From contig CAZFHP010000068.1 in assembly GCA_964519365.1 (NCBI GenBank), positions 1 to 7,238 of the forward strand: a stretch of DNA of 7,238 nucleotides. The letters run 5' to 3'. The translations under genes were made by a program, and so were the position numbers. This DNA comes from CAZFHP01 sp964519365 (lineage in GTDB: Bacteria; Babelota; Babeliae; Babelales; RVW-14). The notes under the pieces are model-generated. The model was given only the letters and a program-made list of their open reading frames with translations, searched no databases and was not told where the DNA came from. Each line of letters begins with the position of its first letter. Within the stretch, counting starts at the first letter, position 1. Shown here piece by piece: positions 1 through 7,084 of this stretch.

Positions 1-402
1 TTTGAGTATTTTACGTTTCCAAATAGTTCGTTATGGAAAAAGTCTAATGACGAATTAGTTGCGTTATGTAAAAAAGAAATCGATATTTTAGGGCTTGCAA
101 AAGAAAAAGATGTTTTGGATGGCATGGTAATACGGGCGTTTGATGCGTATCCAATTTATGAGGGGAGCTATAAAGAGCATTTAACGTGTGTGCGTTCATA
201 TGTAGATCAGTTTAAAAATTTACGACTTATTGGGCGCAATGGAACTCATAGTTATAACAACATGGACGTAGCGATGCTTAGTGCAATGGATGCTGTTGAG
301 CATGTAAGAGCTTTGGCTCGAAAAGCAAAAAAGACGGCAGAAAAAACGTTAACGAAAAAGCAGAAGCCAGCTGGGACACAAGAACAAACTGCGAATATGT
401 GA
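1..402 (+). CDS. FAD-dependent oxidoreductase, UDP-galactopyranose mutase / protoporphyrinogen oxidase-like, C-terminal part
   Basis: The frame is open from the first base to TGA at 400-402, so this is the last 133 residues of a gene that starts outside the window. The visible part has AYPIY (residues 49-53 of the fragment) and IGRNGTHSYNNMD (77-89). This resembles the 'YPvY ... NL..iGRnG.hrYNN.D.smltAm' ending of the NAD(P)/FAD-dependent amine-oxidase-fold proteins related to UDP-galactopyranose mutase and HemY. That region helps bind FAD in the family. The N-terminal dinucleotide-binding motif is not in the window, so the reaction cannot be assigned. After the conserved domain ends near residue 104 there is a hydrophilic Lys/Thr/Gln-rich tail of about 28 residues (AKKTAEKTLTKKQK...) with no recognisable motif, probably disordered. 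The next gene, an asnB homologue, starts 19 bp later, which suggests one transcript. A role in sugar-nucleotide or surface-glycan metabolism is inferred from context only. Confidence 0.75.
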   Translation, partial: FEYFTFPNSSLWKKSNDELVALCKKEIDILGLAKEKDVLDGMVIRAFDAYPIYEGSYKEHLTCVRSYVDQFKNLRLIGRNGTHSYNNMDVAMLSAMDAVEHVRALARKAKKTAEKTLTKKQKPAGTQEQTANM

Positions 403-421
403 TAAGCCAACGGGAACGAAT

Positions 422-2413
422 ATGTGTGGCATTGCGGGATTTTATAACTTTGCGAACAAAAATATTACACGGGAAGAAGCGTTATTGCATGCCATGCAAG
501 AAAAGCTTGTGCATAGGGGGCCAGACGATCATGGTGTTTGGTTAAGCGAAGATAAACGTGTTGGCTTAGCGCATAGGCGCCTTTCGATTATCGATCTTTC
601 TTGTGCTGGTAAGCAGCCAATGCACGATAAAAATCATAACGTTATCGTAAGCTTTAATGGCGAGATTTATAATCACAGAATATTACGCAAAGAACTCGAA
701 AATCGTGGGTACAAATACTTTTCGCAAACAGATACAGAGACGCTTATATACGCTTATCAAGAGTGGGGCATTAATTTTATTCACAAGCTTGATGGCATGT
801 TTGCCATTGCGCTTTATGATATCAAGCGTGATGATTTTTACTTGATTCGTGATCGCATTGGGATTAAGCCACTTTATTTTTCTGTTCAAAATAATATCTT
901 GTCGTTTGCTTCAGAAATTAAGGCGTTATGGGTATGCGATTGGAATAAAAAAGAGATCAGCCCTCAGGCGCTTTATCATTATTTGACGTTTATGATCACG
1001 CCTGCGCCGTATACGATTTTTAAAGATGTGTATAAATTACCAGCGGGATTTTATATGCATGTGCATGGTGCGCGAGATCTGGAATTTAAAGACTTGACGT
1101 TTAAAGAATGGTACAGCCCGTTAACGACAATAAGTACAAGCGAGAAAAAAGAATTTGCGAACGAGCAGTTTTGTCTTGAAAATATCAAAAGCTTATTGAT
1201 AAATTCGACAAAAAAACGCATGATGTCAGATGTGCCCTTTGGGGCATTTTTATCAGGGGGTGTTGACTCAAGTTTAAACGTTGCTTTAATGTCAGAGTTT
1301 GTGAGTAACGTTAAAACGTTTACTGTGACTTTTTCTGATGGCCCAGAGTTTGACGAGCTAAAATGGGCTCGCTTAGTTGCAAAGAAGTTTGACACTGAGC
1401 ATCATGAGATTATTATCTCAGAAAAAGAGGCGTTTGAGTTTTATGAACGTATGGTTTACCATCTGGACGAACCACTCGCTGACTGTGTGTGTATTCCGTT
1501 TTATTATGTTGCCAAGTGTGCCAGAGATGCTGGAGTTACGGTGGTTCAGGTTGGCGAGGGCGCAGACGAGCTTTTTTTTGGTTACCCAACATATGCGAAT
1601 TACAAAAGCTTTTATGACACTGTATGGGCCCCGGCGCAACGGTTTATTCCTGCATTTTTGCGCAAAAGTGCCTATAAAATTTCTCGGCCATTTTTATCAA
1701 AGCATTCGTCTCACGCAGAAGTGTTGAAAAATTGGGCATATGATAGAGGGCTTTTTTGGGGTGGAGCTGTTGCGTTTAACGAGCATCAAAAGCGAAAAGT
1801 TCTAGATTTGAAACTCTTTCAAGAAACTTTTTCAGAACAAACGGGGCATAATTTACGTGATCGACATGACCCAATTGTTCGAAAAATATTTTCTGGCATG
1901 AAGCAAGAATATGACAGCTTTGCACTTGTTGATTATCACATGTCTCGGGTGCGGGATCATGACTTTGGAGCGCAGATGCTTTATCTTGAGCTTAAACAGC
2001 GCTTGCCAGAGCTATTGCTTATGCGCACAGACAAGATGGCAATGGCCACGAGCATTGAAGCTAGGGTGCCATTTTTAGATCATAAGCTTGTTGAGTTTAT
2101 GTTGCACGTGCCAATAAGCTTAAAATTCAAAAATAATACGACAAAGTATCTTTTAAAACAAGTAGCCCGGGATTATCTTCCAGAAGAAATCATAACGCGT
2201 AAAAAGATGGGCTTTGCTGCTCCAACGACCCGATGGTTTAATGGTGGTAAATATTTTCCTGCGTATTTTAAAACGATACAAAAACAAAGACAAAAAGTTT
2301 TTAACGATCAGTCTCATGATATTGCGAATTTATTTGTGTGTAACGCTGCAAGTGAATCTGTGAAAAAATGGGTATTGCAAAATATATGGGCGTTTAGTCA
2401 TGAAAGACAGTAG
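422..2413 (+). CDS. asnB: Asparagine synthase (glutamine-hydrolysing) family amidotransferase
   Basis: This two-domain, 663-residue enzyme releases ammonia from glutamine and uses it to amidate an ATP-activated carboxylate, classically aspartate to asparagine. The N-terminal class II glutaminase (about 1-190) begins MCGIAGF, with Cys2 as nucleophile once Met is removed. It continues with HRGPDDHG (31-38), HRRLSIIDLS (51-60), FNGEIYN (78-84), TDTETL (103-108) and RDRIGIKPLYF (143-153). The synthetase domain has the ATP pyrophosphatase loop SGGVDSS (278-284), LDEPLAD (348-354), GEGADELFFGY (378-388), MRTDKMAMATSIEARVPFLDH (from 534) and KKMGFAAPTTRWF (594-606). Both active sites look intact. 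The length is near the long AsnB type (about 630 residues). The start is fixed by the need for Cys at position 2; the ribosome site is weak (GGGA at 412-415). It may instead be a polysaccharide-cluster paralogue that amidates a sugar acid, and the sequence alone cannot separate these. Neighbouring glycan genes make that alternative worth keeping. Confidence 0.95.
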   Translation: MCGIAGFYNFANKNITREEALLHAMQEKLVHRGPDDHGVWLSEDKRVGLAHRRLSIIDLSCAGKQPMHDKNHNVIVSFNGEIYNHRILRKELENRGYKYFSQTDTETLIYAYQEWGINFIHKLDGMFAIALYDIKRDDFYLIRDRIGIKPLYFSVQNNILSFASEIKALWVCDWNKKEISPQALYHYLTFMITPAPYTIFKDVYKLPAGFYMHVHGARDLEFKDLTFKEWYSPLTTISTSEKKEFANEQFCLENIKSLLINSTKKRMMSDVPFGAFLSGGVDSSLNVALMSEFVSNVKTFTVTFSDGPEFDELKWARLVAKKFDTEHHEIIISEKEAFEFYERMVYHLDEPLADCVCIPFYYVAKCARDAGVTVVQVGEGADELFFGYPTYANYKSFYDTVWAPAQRFIPAFLRKSAYKISRPFLSKHSSHAEVLKNWAYDRGLFWGGAVAFNEHQKRKVLDLKLFQETFSEQTGHNLRDRHDPIVRKIFSGMKQEYDSFALVDYHMSRVRDHDFGAQMLYLELKQRLPELLLMRTDKMAMATSIEARVPFLDHKLVEFMLHVPISLKFKNNTTKYLLKQVARDYLPEEIITRKKMGFAAPTTRWFNGGKYFPAYFKTIQKQRQKVFNDQSHDIANLFVCNAASESVKKWVLQNIWAFSHERQ

Positions 2414-2429
2414 TTTAATTATTGTTCTA

Positions 2430-2540
2430 ATTACCGTTCGCTTCTTCGATATTACTCAGGACAGGCCTGAGGGGCCGCCGATTACCGTTCGCCCTGAGGG
2501 GCCGCCGAGGCTTTGCGTAGGCGGGCGTCTCGAAGGGTGA
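2430..2540. repeat. GC-rich composite intergenic repeat with partial tandem duplication
   Basis: Most of the 146-bp gap between asnB and the next gene is a GC-rich block in otherwise AT-rich DNA. ATTACCGTTCG occurs at 2430-2440 and 2481-2491. CCTGAGGGGCCGCCGA occurs at 2466-2481 and 2493-2508. The first unit therefore equals the start of the second plus 24 extra bases (about 2441-2464). The second unit goes on to CTCGAAGGGTGA (2529-2540). Its ends, CGTTCGCCCTGAG and CTCGAAGGGTGA, resemble a dispersed extragenic palindrome seen in many bacterial genomes (recognised from memory, not searched). No open frame, transposase or clear target-site duplication is visible. It lies between two same-strand genes and ends 19 bp before the next start codon. 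Confidence 0.75.
2492..2537 (+). other. Imperfect hairpin inside the intergenic repeat
   Basis: CCCT (2492-2495) can pair with AGGG (2534-2537), and GAG (2496-2498) with CTC (2529-2531), leaving GA as a bulge. GCCGCC (2501-2506) can pair with GGCGGGC (2520-2526) with a one-base bulge. The loop is about 13 nt. No T-run follows on either strand, so a classical intrinsic terminator is not supported. In RNA it could protect a 3' end or partly uncouple expression of asnB from the genes downstream; that is inference. Confidence 0.55.
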
Positions 2541-2559
2541 TAAAAAGAAGGGTTGTGTT

Positions 2560-3864
2560 ATGCGTAAGCTTTTATTTTTTTCGTTTTTTTCTTTCGTATT
2601 TTTATCGCTTGCTTATTTACTTTTTTTGCAAGTACAAGTTCATACAGACATCGATTCAAAAGCGTATATCGAAAATGGTCTTTTGTTTTACAAAAACTTA
2701 GGTTTTGCGGCTCGTCCAGACTTTCCATATTATACGTTGGGTTATCCAATGTTTATTGGGCTTGCGTATAAGCTTTTTGGGGTGCATACAAACGTAGTTA
2801 TTTTTCTTCAAGTATTATTGACGTTACTTGCCTGCTTTTTGCTTTTTTTTATCGCTCGACGATTATTCAATAAACATATCGCGTATTTTACGTTTGTTCT
2901 TGCTTCTTTTAATCTTGGCTTTCTGACGTTTTGTCAGTTTGTTTTAACAGAAACGCTGCTTATGTTTTTGCTTGTTTTGTTTACTGAGCGTTTTAGCAAA
3001 TTTCTCAAAAGCAAATGTTTATCTGCTCTTGTTTTGTCGGGCCTGTCTTTGGGTTTGTCTATTATCGTTAAGCCCGCTGCGATTTATTTTATTTTCTTGC
3101 TTGTCCCGTTAATTTTTGCATGTGTACAAAAAAATATCACGCGCAAGTTAAGTGCGATAGCGCTTTTTGTATTCTCGTTTTATGTGCCCATAACGGGATA
3201 CATGTTACACAATAAAATCGTGTTTAATAAGTTTACGATAAGTAAGCTTGATAACGTCAATATACTTTTTTGGTTTTATCCGAACGTGCTTGCAGAACAG
3301 AATAAGACAACATCTGATCTCGAGCGTGTAAAATTACATATGATTGCTCGTGAACCTTATGGAATGCAATCTGTACGTGACATGTTTTATAGCGATGCAA
3401 AAAAATGCCCAGGTTTATTTTTGTATGTCTGGCTTAAAAACGTTTTTAAAACATATGCTGGATTGTTTACGACAAACTTAAAATTACTGGTCGATAAAAA
3501 TATACACGGGGGCGATATTTCTTTTTTTAAAACACAGGGGTCTGTTTGTCAGAAAATACATACGTATATTACAGGTGGGACAAAATTATGCTGGGTATAT
3601 ATTGTTGGTTATCTTGAGTTTTTCTTGTCTTTTGTGCGTTATTTTATTGTTTTGCTTGCCCTTTTTTATCTTTTACTCAGAAAGAAGTATGCATATGTGT
3701 ATTTCTTTAGTTCGTATTTGTTTTATTTTTCTATGATTACAGGTCACGATGGTTGTGCGCGCTTTCGTATGTTATTTGAGTTTATGCTTGTGATACTTAT
3801 GGCTGTGGGACTATATGTTTTGTTTGATATGTTTAAATGCAAGTTAAGTAAATCAAAAGTTTAG
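2560..3864 (+). CDS. Polytopic membrane protein, probable GT-C fold (family 39 / ArnT-like) glycosyltransferase
   Basis: This 434-residue protein is very hydrophobic, with roughly nine to eleven membrane segments. Clear ones lie at about 3-23, 78-99, 107-123, 127-141, 154-170, 173-189, 197-214, 344-373, 377-393 and 403-423. After the first segment the loop carries acidic residues D30 and D32, where GT-C enzymes place the catalytic or metal-linked acid. TLGYPMFIG (59-67) resembles the 'PgYPlfl' element, LTETLL (129-134) the usual 'sEpl' segment, and CARFRMLFEFMLVI (399-412) the 'aRYrlpl.P.l' element near the C-terminus of the GT39/PMT family. Such enzymes move a sugar from a polyprenyl-phosphate donor to a lipid, glycan or protein outside the inner membrane. 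Donor and acceptor are unknown. A good ribosome site, AGAAGGG (2546-2552), sits 7 nt before the ATG. manC starts 11 bp after the stop, so the two are probably cotranscribed. It could also be a non-catalytic member of the fold. Confidence 0.72.
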   Translation: MRKLLFFSFFSFVFLSLAYLLFLQVQVHTDIDSKAYIENGLLFYKNLGFAARPDFPYYTLGYPMFIGLAYKLFGVHTNVVIFLQVLLTLLACFLLFFIARRLFNKHIAYFTFVLASFNLGFLTFCQFVLTETLLMFLLVLFTERFSKFLKSKCLSALVLSGLSLGLSIIVKPAAIYFIFLLVPLIFACVQKNITRKLSAIALFVFSFYVPITGYMLHNKIVFNKFTISKLDNVNILFWFYPNVLAEQNKTTSDLERVKLHMIAREPYGMQSVRDMFYSDAKKCPGLFLYVWLKNVFKTYAGLFTTNLKLLVDKNIHGGDISFFKTQGSVCQKIHTYITGGTKLCWVYIVGYLEFFLSFVRYFIVLLALFYLLLRKKYAYVYFFSSYLFYFSMITGHDGCARFRMLFEFMLVILMAVGLYVLFDMFKCKLSKSKV

Positions 3865-3875
3865 TTAGGGGTGTT

Positions 3876-4919
3876 ATGAAGAACGTTTACTTTGGTATTC
3901 TTGCCGGAGGCAGTGGCAAAAGACTTTGGCCCTTAAGTAATAAGCAGCAGCCCAAGCAATTGCTCCCATTCGTTAACAATAAATCGCTTTTACAGCAAAC
4001 AGTAGAGCGGGTAAGTCGTACGGCTGTGCGTCGAGAGAATATTTTTGTTATCACAAGTAAAGAGCAAGAACAATTAATTAAAAACTCCGTTGGAGATCAA
4101 ATAGGGTTTGTTTTGTCTGAGCCGTGTGGGCGCAATACTGGCCCGGCGATTTTGCTTGGGTGTCATACGATTGTACAAAAAGATCCAGGTGCAATTGTTT
4201 TCTTTTTACCAGCAGACCATTTTATTCCTGATCCTGATATGTTTAACAATACGCTTGTTCGAGCAATAACGTATATTCAAAAGCATGATAGCATAGCGCT
4301 TTTTGGGCTTAAGCCAACGTGTGCTGCAACAGGATATGGGTATATTCAAACGCAAGAACGTTTTCCTGTGTTAGAGCAAAAAAATATGGGACAGACATGT
4401 GTTCCAGTATCGAAGTTTCATGAGAAGCCGGACCAAAGAACAGCTCAAGAATATCTTGCGCGCAACGATATGTTTTGGAATATTGGAGTATTTGGTGCCC
4501 GGGCTAAAATTTTTATAAACGAATTTAAGTCGTGTGCAACAGAATTGTCTCAGGCTATGCATGAGTTTTTAAAGAGCAAGCGTGATTATAGCACATTGCC
4601 AAATATCTCTGTCGATTATGCTGTCATGGAAAAAAGTAAGCATACTGTTTTGTTCCCAGCCCATTTTGAATGGCACGACGTCGGGAATCTTCATACGTTT
4701 TTATCGCTTAAAGAAAAGTATTCGCATCAAGATAATACAGTAAATACTTGTGCCCCCATAATAAACATTGGGGGTGCGCGTAATTTAGCGAGTACGTGTA
4801 AAAAAACAATAGCCTGCATAGGTGTGAGTGATTTATGCATCGTTGAAACAGATGACGTTTTGCTGATCGTAAAAAAAGACAAAGCAGAACTGGTTAAAAA
4901 TCTTCTTGATAAAACTTGA
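3876..4919 (+). CDS. manC: Mannose-1-phosphate guanylyltransferase (GDP-mannose pyrophosphorylase)
   Basis: The enzyme joins mannose-1-phosphate and GTP to give GDP-mannose and pyrophosphate in the cytoplasm, supplying mannose and GDP-derived deoxysugars for surface glycans. The nucleotidyltransferase signature GGSGKRLWPLS (11-21) is followed by PKQLLPF (26-32), EPCGRNTGPAI (82-92), LPADH (111-115, with the metal-binding Asp), GYGYI (153-157), KFHEKPD (180-186), WNIGVF (201-206), SVDYAVMEKS (245-254) and EWHDVGN (265-271). WNIG in place of the common WNSG, and VGN in place of VGSW, are modest departures. At 347 residues it is the short single-function form, without the C-terminal cupin isomerase domain of AlgA/CpsB-type fusions. 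Mannose-6-phosphate isomerase and phosphomannomutase must therefore come from elsewhere. AGGGGTG (3867-3873) just before the ATG is a plausible ribosome site, and the preceding stop is only 11 bp away. Confidence 0.93.
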   Translation: MKNVYFGILAGGSGKRLWPLSNKQQPKQLLPFVNNKSLLQQTVERVSRTAVRRENIFVITSKEQEQLIKNSVGDQIGFVLSEPCGRNTGPAILLGCHTIVQKDPGAIVFFLPADHFIPDPDMFNNTLVRAITYIQKHDSIALFGLKPTCAATGYGYIQTQERFPVLEQKNMGQTCVPVSKFHEKPDQRTAQEYLARNDMFWNIGVFGARAKIFINEFKSCATELSQAMHEFLKSKRDYSTLPNISVDYAVMEKSKHTVLFPAHFEWHDVGNLHTFLSLKEKYSHQDNTVNTCAPIINIGGARNLASTCKKTIACIGVSDLCIVETDDVLLIVKKDKAELVKNLLDKT

Positions 4920-4958
4920 AAAACTTAAAAATAAAAAAGTACGAGAAAGGGTGCGTGT

Positions 4959-6947
4959 ATGATCGTATGTTTTAAGAAAGAACGCTCTCAAAAACTTTTT
5001 TTGAGCATTGTTTTGTTTGCTGTAGCATTTACGCTTTTTGGCTTTTGTGTCAAAGAAAATTGGTTTCGCGAAGACGATTTGGGGCAAATTATTTATGGGC
5101 TTATCAAAAAGCCCAGTGATATCCCTCGTGTTTTTTCAGCAGACGAACGAGATTTTACTGTGCCTGCAAACTATTCTCGGTCTAAGGCAAACTTTATTTC
5201 TGGTTTTATGCGGCCAATAAAAAATATCTTTTTTTCCGTGATTTATTATTTTTTTAAGCTTGACATTCGTGCGTATTATCTTTTTCACGTTGCTTTGCAT
5301 GCACTAACAGCTGTATTATTATTTTACATTCTTTCGCTCTGGATGTCGTTAACGCTTGCTTTTTTAGCAGGTTTGCTTTTTGCGTTTTATCCTCAAGTTT
5401 CAACTTGGCTTCCATGGATTGCGGCGACGCATACAACGCTTATGACGCTTTTTTTGTTGCTTTCGATTTTGTTTTACAGATATTATTTCTTGGCACGCAA
5501 TAGCTTGTTCAAAAAATATACGTATTATTTTTTATCAGGTTTTATGTTTTTGTTAGCATTACTTTCACGTGAAAGCGTGATTTTTTTTCCTCTCTGGATG
5601 TTCTTTGGGGCATGTGTTTTCTCTTATGACGCTCAGTATGCAACAAAAAGTATCTTTGCTAAAATCTGGGCTCTTGGTAAAATCGCGTTGCAAAAAACCT
5701 GGATTTTCTTTGCGACCATGGGCATCTATGTTTTACTTAAAATCTGGGCTTATGGTTTTGGGACACTTGATCGAACGTATAACAATTTGTTTATTCGCTT
5801 TCCATGGCTAAAAAAATTTTTACCCCAGTTGCAAAGCGCACAAGAGGGTGTTCTTGCGATTAAAGTACTAAGCCAAGGGGCTCAAACAAGTGCTTCTCAC
5901 GCTGTTGCGCAAAAAGTACTTGCCCCTAAAGTTCTTGTCCAAAAAACGCTATCAAGCCCATCATGGCTTGAGACGATTACGCTTAAGCTTCAGTCTGTTT
6001 CGAATTCTTTTTTTGCATGGCTCAATAATATCTTTTTTTTATCGACAGATTCTTTTGCGAGTAAATTGTTTGTGCTGGGGCTTTTCTTATTTTTCATGAT
6101 TTTTATTTTTATGTCGTACAAAAAACATAAAAATCTTTTAGCGTTTTTTATGTTTGGAGCTTTATGTTTTGCTTGGCCGGGGGTATTAGTTTTCCCTCAT
6201 GCACGTTATATTAATCTTGTGTTTCCAGTTTTAATAGCGGTTGTTGCTTTTGGTTTAGAGTTTCTTTTGCGCGACAAGCAAAAGTCGCTTGCTCAATATC
6301 TGTTGTTTTTAACAGTTTTTTGCGTGTCTTCGTTTGCTATTATTAACGGGGCGTATAAAAATGCTTTAGAACTGCAAGCGTCGGGCAAGGGGACAGTTGC
6401 TGTAAAAAAAAGATTTGCCAGATTCTTTGAAGAAAATAATTTTAGTTCTAACGCAAACTTTGTTGTTCTCGGGTCTCCGTTTGCTTCGGATATAGAAGCG
6501 ATCGCTAAATATTTTATGCATAATTTGGGTACACAGCTTGCGTTTGAACTTTTTTCAACAGTTGCTCAAACAGGTTCATGGGGGTGTTCTGGTGACTATA
6601 AAACTTTTGGCGTCAAAAGTGAGATTTTCCCAATAAATGGCGGTTTTAGGATTGTATCACGGGACAAAAAACACTGTGCTTTGTGGATGACGTTTTCTAG
6701 CCATCCAGTTAAATGGGTCCCTGAAGATCGGGCATATCGTTGGATGAAAGAGCCGTATAAACAAGATATGTGGCATACATGTTCGATTGGTAAATTTAAG
6801 ATAAACGAAGCTCTTGACGATAAGTACATAACAGATATATCGTTTGTTCTTGATAAGAAATGGGTTAACAAAAATACAGTATTTGTTACGTGGGATACGA
6901 TGGCGGGGAAATACAAGGTTCTTGATGGGGGACACTTAAAAACATGA
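4959..6947 (+). CDS. Large polytopic GT-C-like membrane protein with C-terminal soluble domain
   Basis: This 662-residue protein has about 11-12 membrane segments in residues 12-464 and a soluble tail (about 465-662). After the first segment comes WFREDDLGQ (35-43), with E38, D39 and D40 as candidate catalytic acids. FMRPIKNIFF (83-92) and HVALHALTAVLLF (110-122) then match the 'fRPl ... yH..n.llHa' layout of GT-C-like proteins related to the TMTC/YfhO group. LLSRESVIFFPLW (201-213) and PHARYINLVFPVL (413-425) are further family-like elements. A hydrophilic stretch (about 285-345) contains repeated KVL (302, 319, 324) and KTL (329) units. The tail has four Cys (C543, C573, C608 and none paired by obvious spacing beyond these visible ones) and many aromatic residues; I do not recognise its fold. 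It may act on lipid-linked sugars outside the membrane; substrate unknown. GAAAGGG (4945-4951) sits 7 nt before the start, 39 bp after manC. Confidence 0.65.
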   Translation: MIVCFKKERSQKLFLSIVLFAVAFTLFGFCVKENWFREDDLGQIIYGLIKKPSDIPRVFSADERDFTVPANYSRSKANFISGFMRPIKNIFFSVIYYFFKLDIRAYYLFHVALHALTAVLLFYILSLWMSLTLAFLAGLLFAFYPQVSTWLPWIAATHTTLMTLFLLLSILFYRYYFLARNSLFKKYTYYFLSGFMFLLALLSRESVIFFPLWMFFGACVFSYDAQYATKSIFAKIWALGKIALQKTWIFFATMGIYVLLKIWAYGFGTLDRTYNNLFIRFPWLKKFLPQLQSAQEGVLAIKVLSQGAQTSASHAVAQKVLAPKVLVQKTLSSPSWLETITLKLQSVSNSFFAWLNNIFFLSTDSFASKLFVLGLFLFFMIFIFMSYKKHKNLLAFFMFGALCFAWPGVLVFPHARYINLVFPVLIAVVAFGLEFLLRDKQKSLAQYLLFLTVFCVSSFAIINGAYKNALELQASGKGTVAVKKRFARFFEENNFSSNANFVVLGSPFASDIEAIAKYFMHNLGTQLAFELFSTVAQTGSWGCSGDYKTFGVKSEIFPINGGFRIVSRDKKHCALWMTFSSHPVKWVPEDRAYRWMKEPYKQDMWHTCSIGKFKINEALDDKYITDISFVLDKKWVNKNTVFVTWDTMAGKYKVLDGGHLKT

Positions 6948-6994
6948 GCTCTAGAGAAATAATAGCTTAAATAGCGTGAAAGAACCTCAAGTTT

Positions 6995-7040
6995 TTAAAT
7001 TTCAGTAAAGCTTAGTACGCTTGATCAAATTAAAATTTAA
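6995..7040. repeat. AT-rich inverted repeat in the 137-bp gap before the last gene
   Basis: TTAAATTT (6995-7002) and AAATTTAA (7033-7040) form a perfect 8-bp inverted repeat with a 30-nt spacer. Inside it AAGC (7008-7011) can pair with GCTT (7019-7022), and TTGATCAA (7021-7028) is an 8-bp palindrome. There is no GC-rich stem followed by T residues, so it is not a convincing terminator. The right arm overlaps a candidate -35 box, which would allow an operator role, but such matches arise easily in AT-rich DNA. Confidence 0.25.
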
Positions 7041-7065
7041 CATGTGGTTTTACGTTTTGTATGAT
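7037..7065 (+). promoter_or_regulatory. Candidate sigma-70-type promoter for the signal-peptide gene
   Basis: TTAACA (7037-7042) and TATGAT (7060-7065) each match the consensus boxes at 5 of 6 positions and are separated by exactly 17 bp. This fits a separate promoter in the 137-bp gap. A problem is that transcription would start near 7072, at the end of the putative ribosome site GAAGGG (7067-7072), leaving a very short leader. The promoter or the ribosome site may therefore be a chance match. Confidence 0.35.
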
Positions 7066-7084
7066 CGAAGGGAAAATAAAAATC

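Noticed and set aside
1051..1395. A minus-strand open frame of 114 codons inside asnB
   Set aside because: It lies wholly within a well-supported gene, has no recognisable motif and no ribosome site; it is a shadow frame.
1572..1579. Runs of eight T inside coding sequence (also 2843-2850, 5581-5588 and 6033-6040) as possible slippage or phase-variation sites
   Set aside because: They encode Phe/Leu codons in conserved or membrane segments, all frames are intact, and runs of this length are expected in such AT-rich membrane-protein genes.
2430..2540. A CRISPR array or tRNA-like element in the GC-rich gap
   Set aside because: There are only two unequal units with no regular spacers, and the hairpin does not form a cloverleaf.
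2492..2545. The repeat hairpin as an intrinsic terminator for asnB
   Set aside because: The stem is imperfect and no T-run follows it on either strand.
2513..2701. A small + strand open frame starting in the repeat and overlapping the GT-C gene
   Set aside because: Its N-terminus is the translated repeat (Arg-rich) and the rest is an out-of-frame reading of the membrane protein, which has a better ribosome site.
6596..6935. Two overlapping minus-strand open frames inside the C-terminal part of the 4959-6947 gene
   Set aside because: They overlap each other and a longer, well-initiated + strand gene, and show no protein-like motif.
6948..7036. A rho-independent terminator after the large membrane protein gene
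   Set aside because: Only a 4-bp AAGC/GCTT stem and an AT-only inverted repeat are present; neither has a GC-rich stem followed by T residues.
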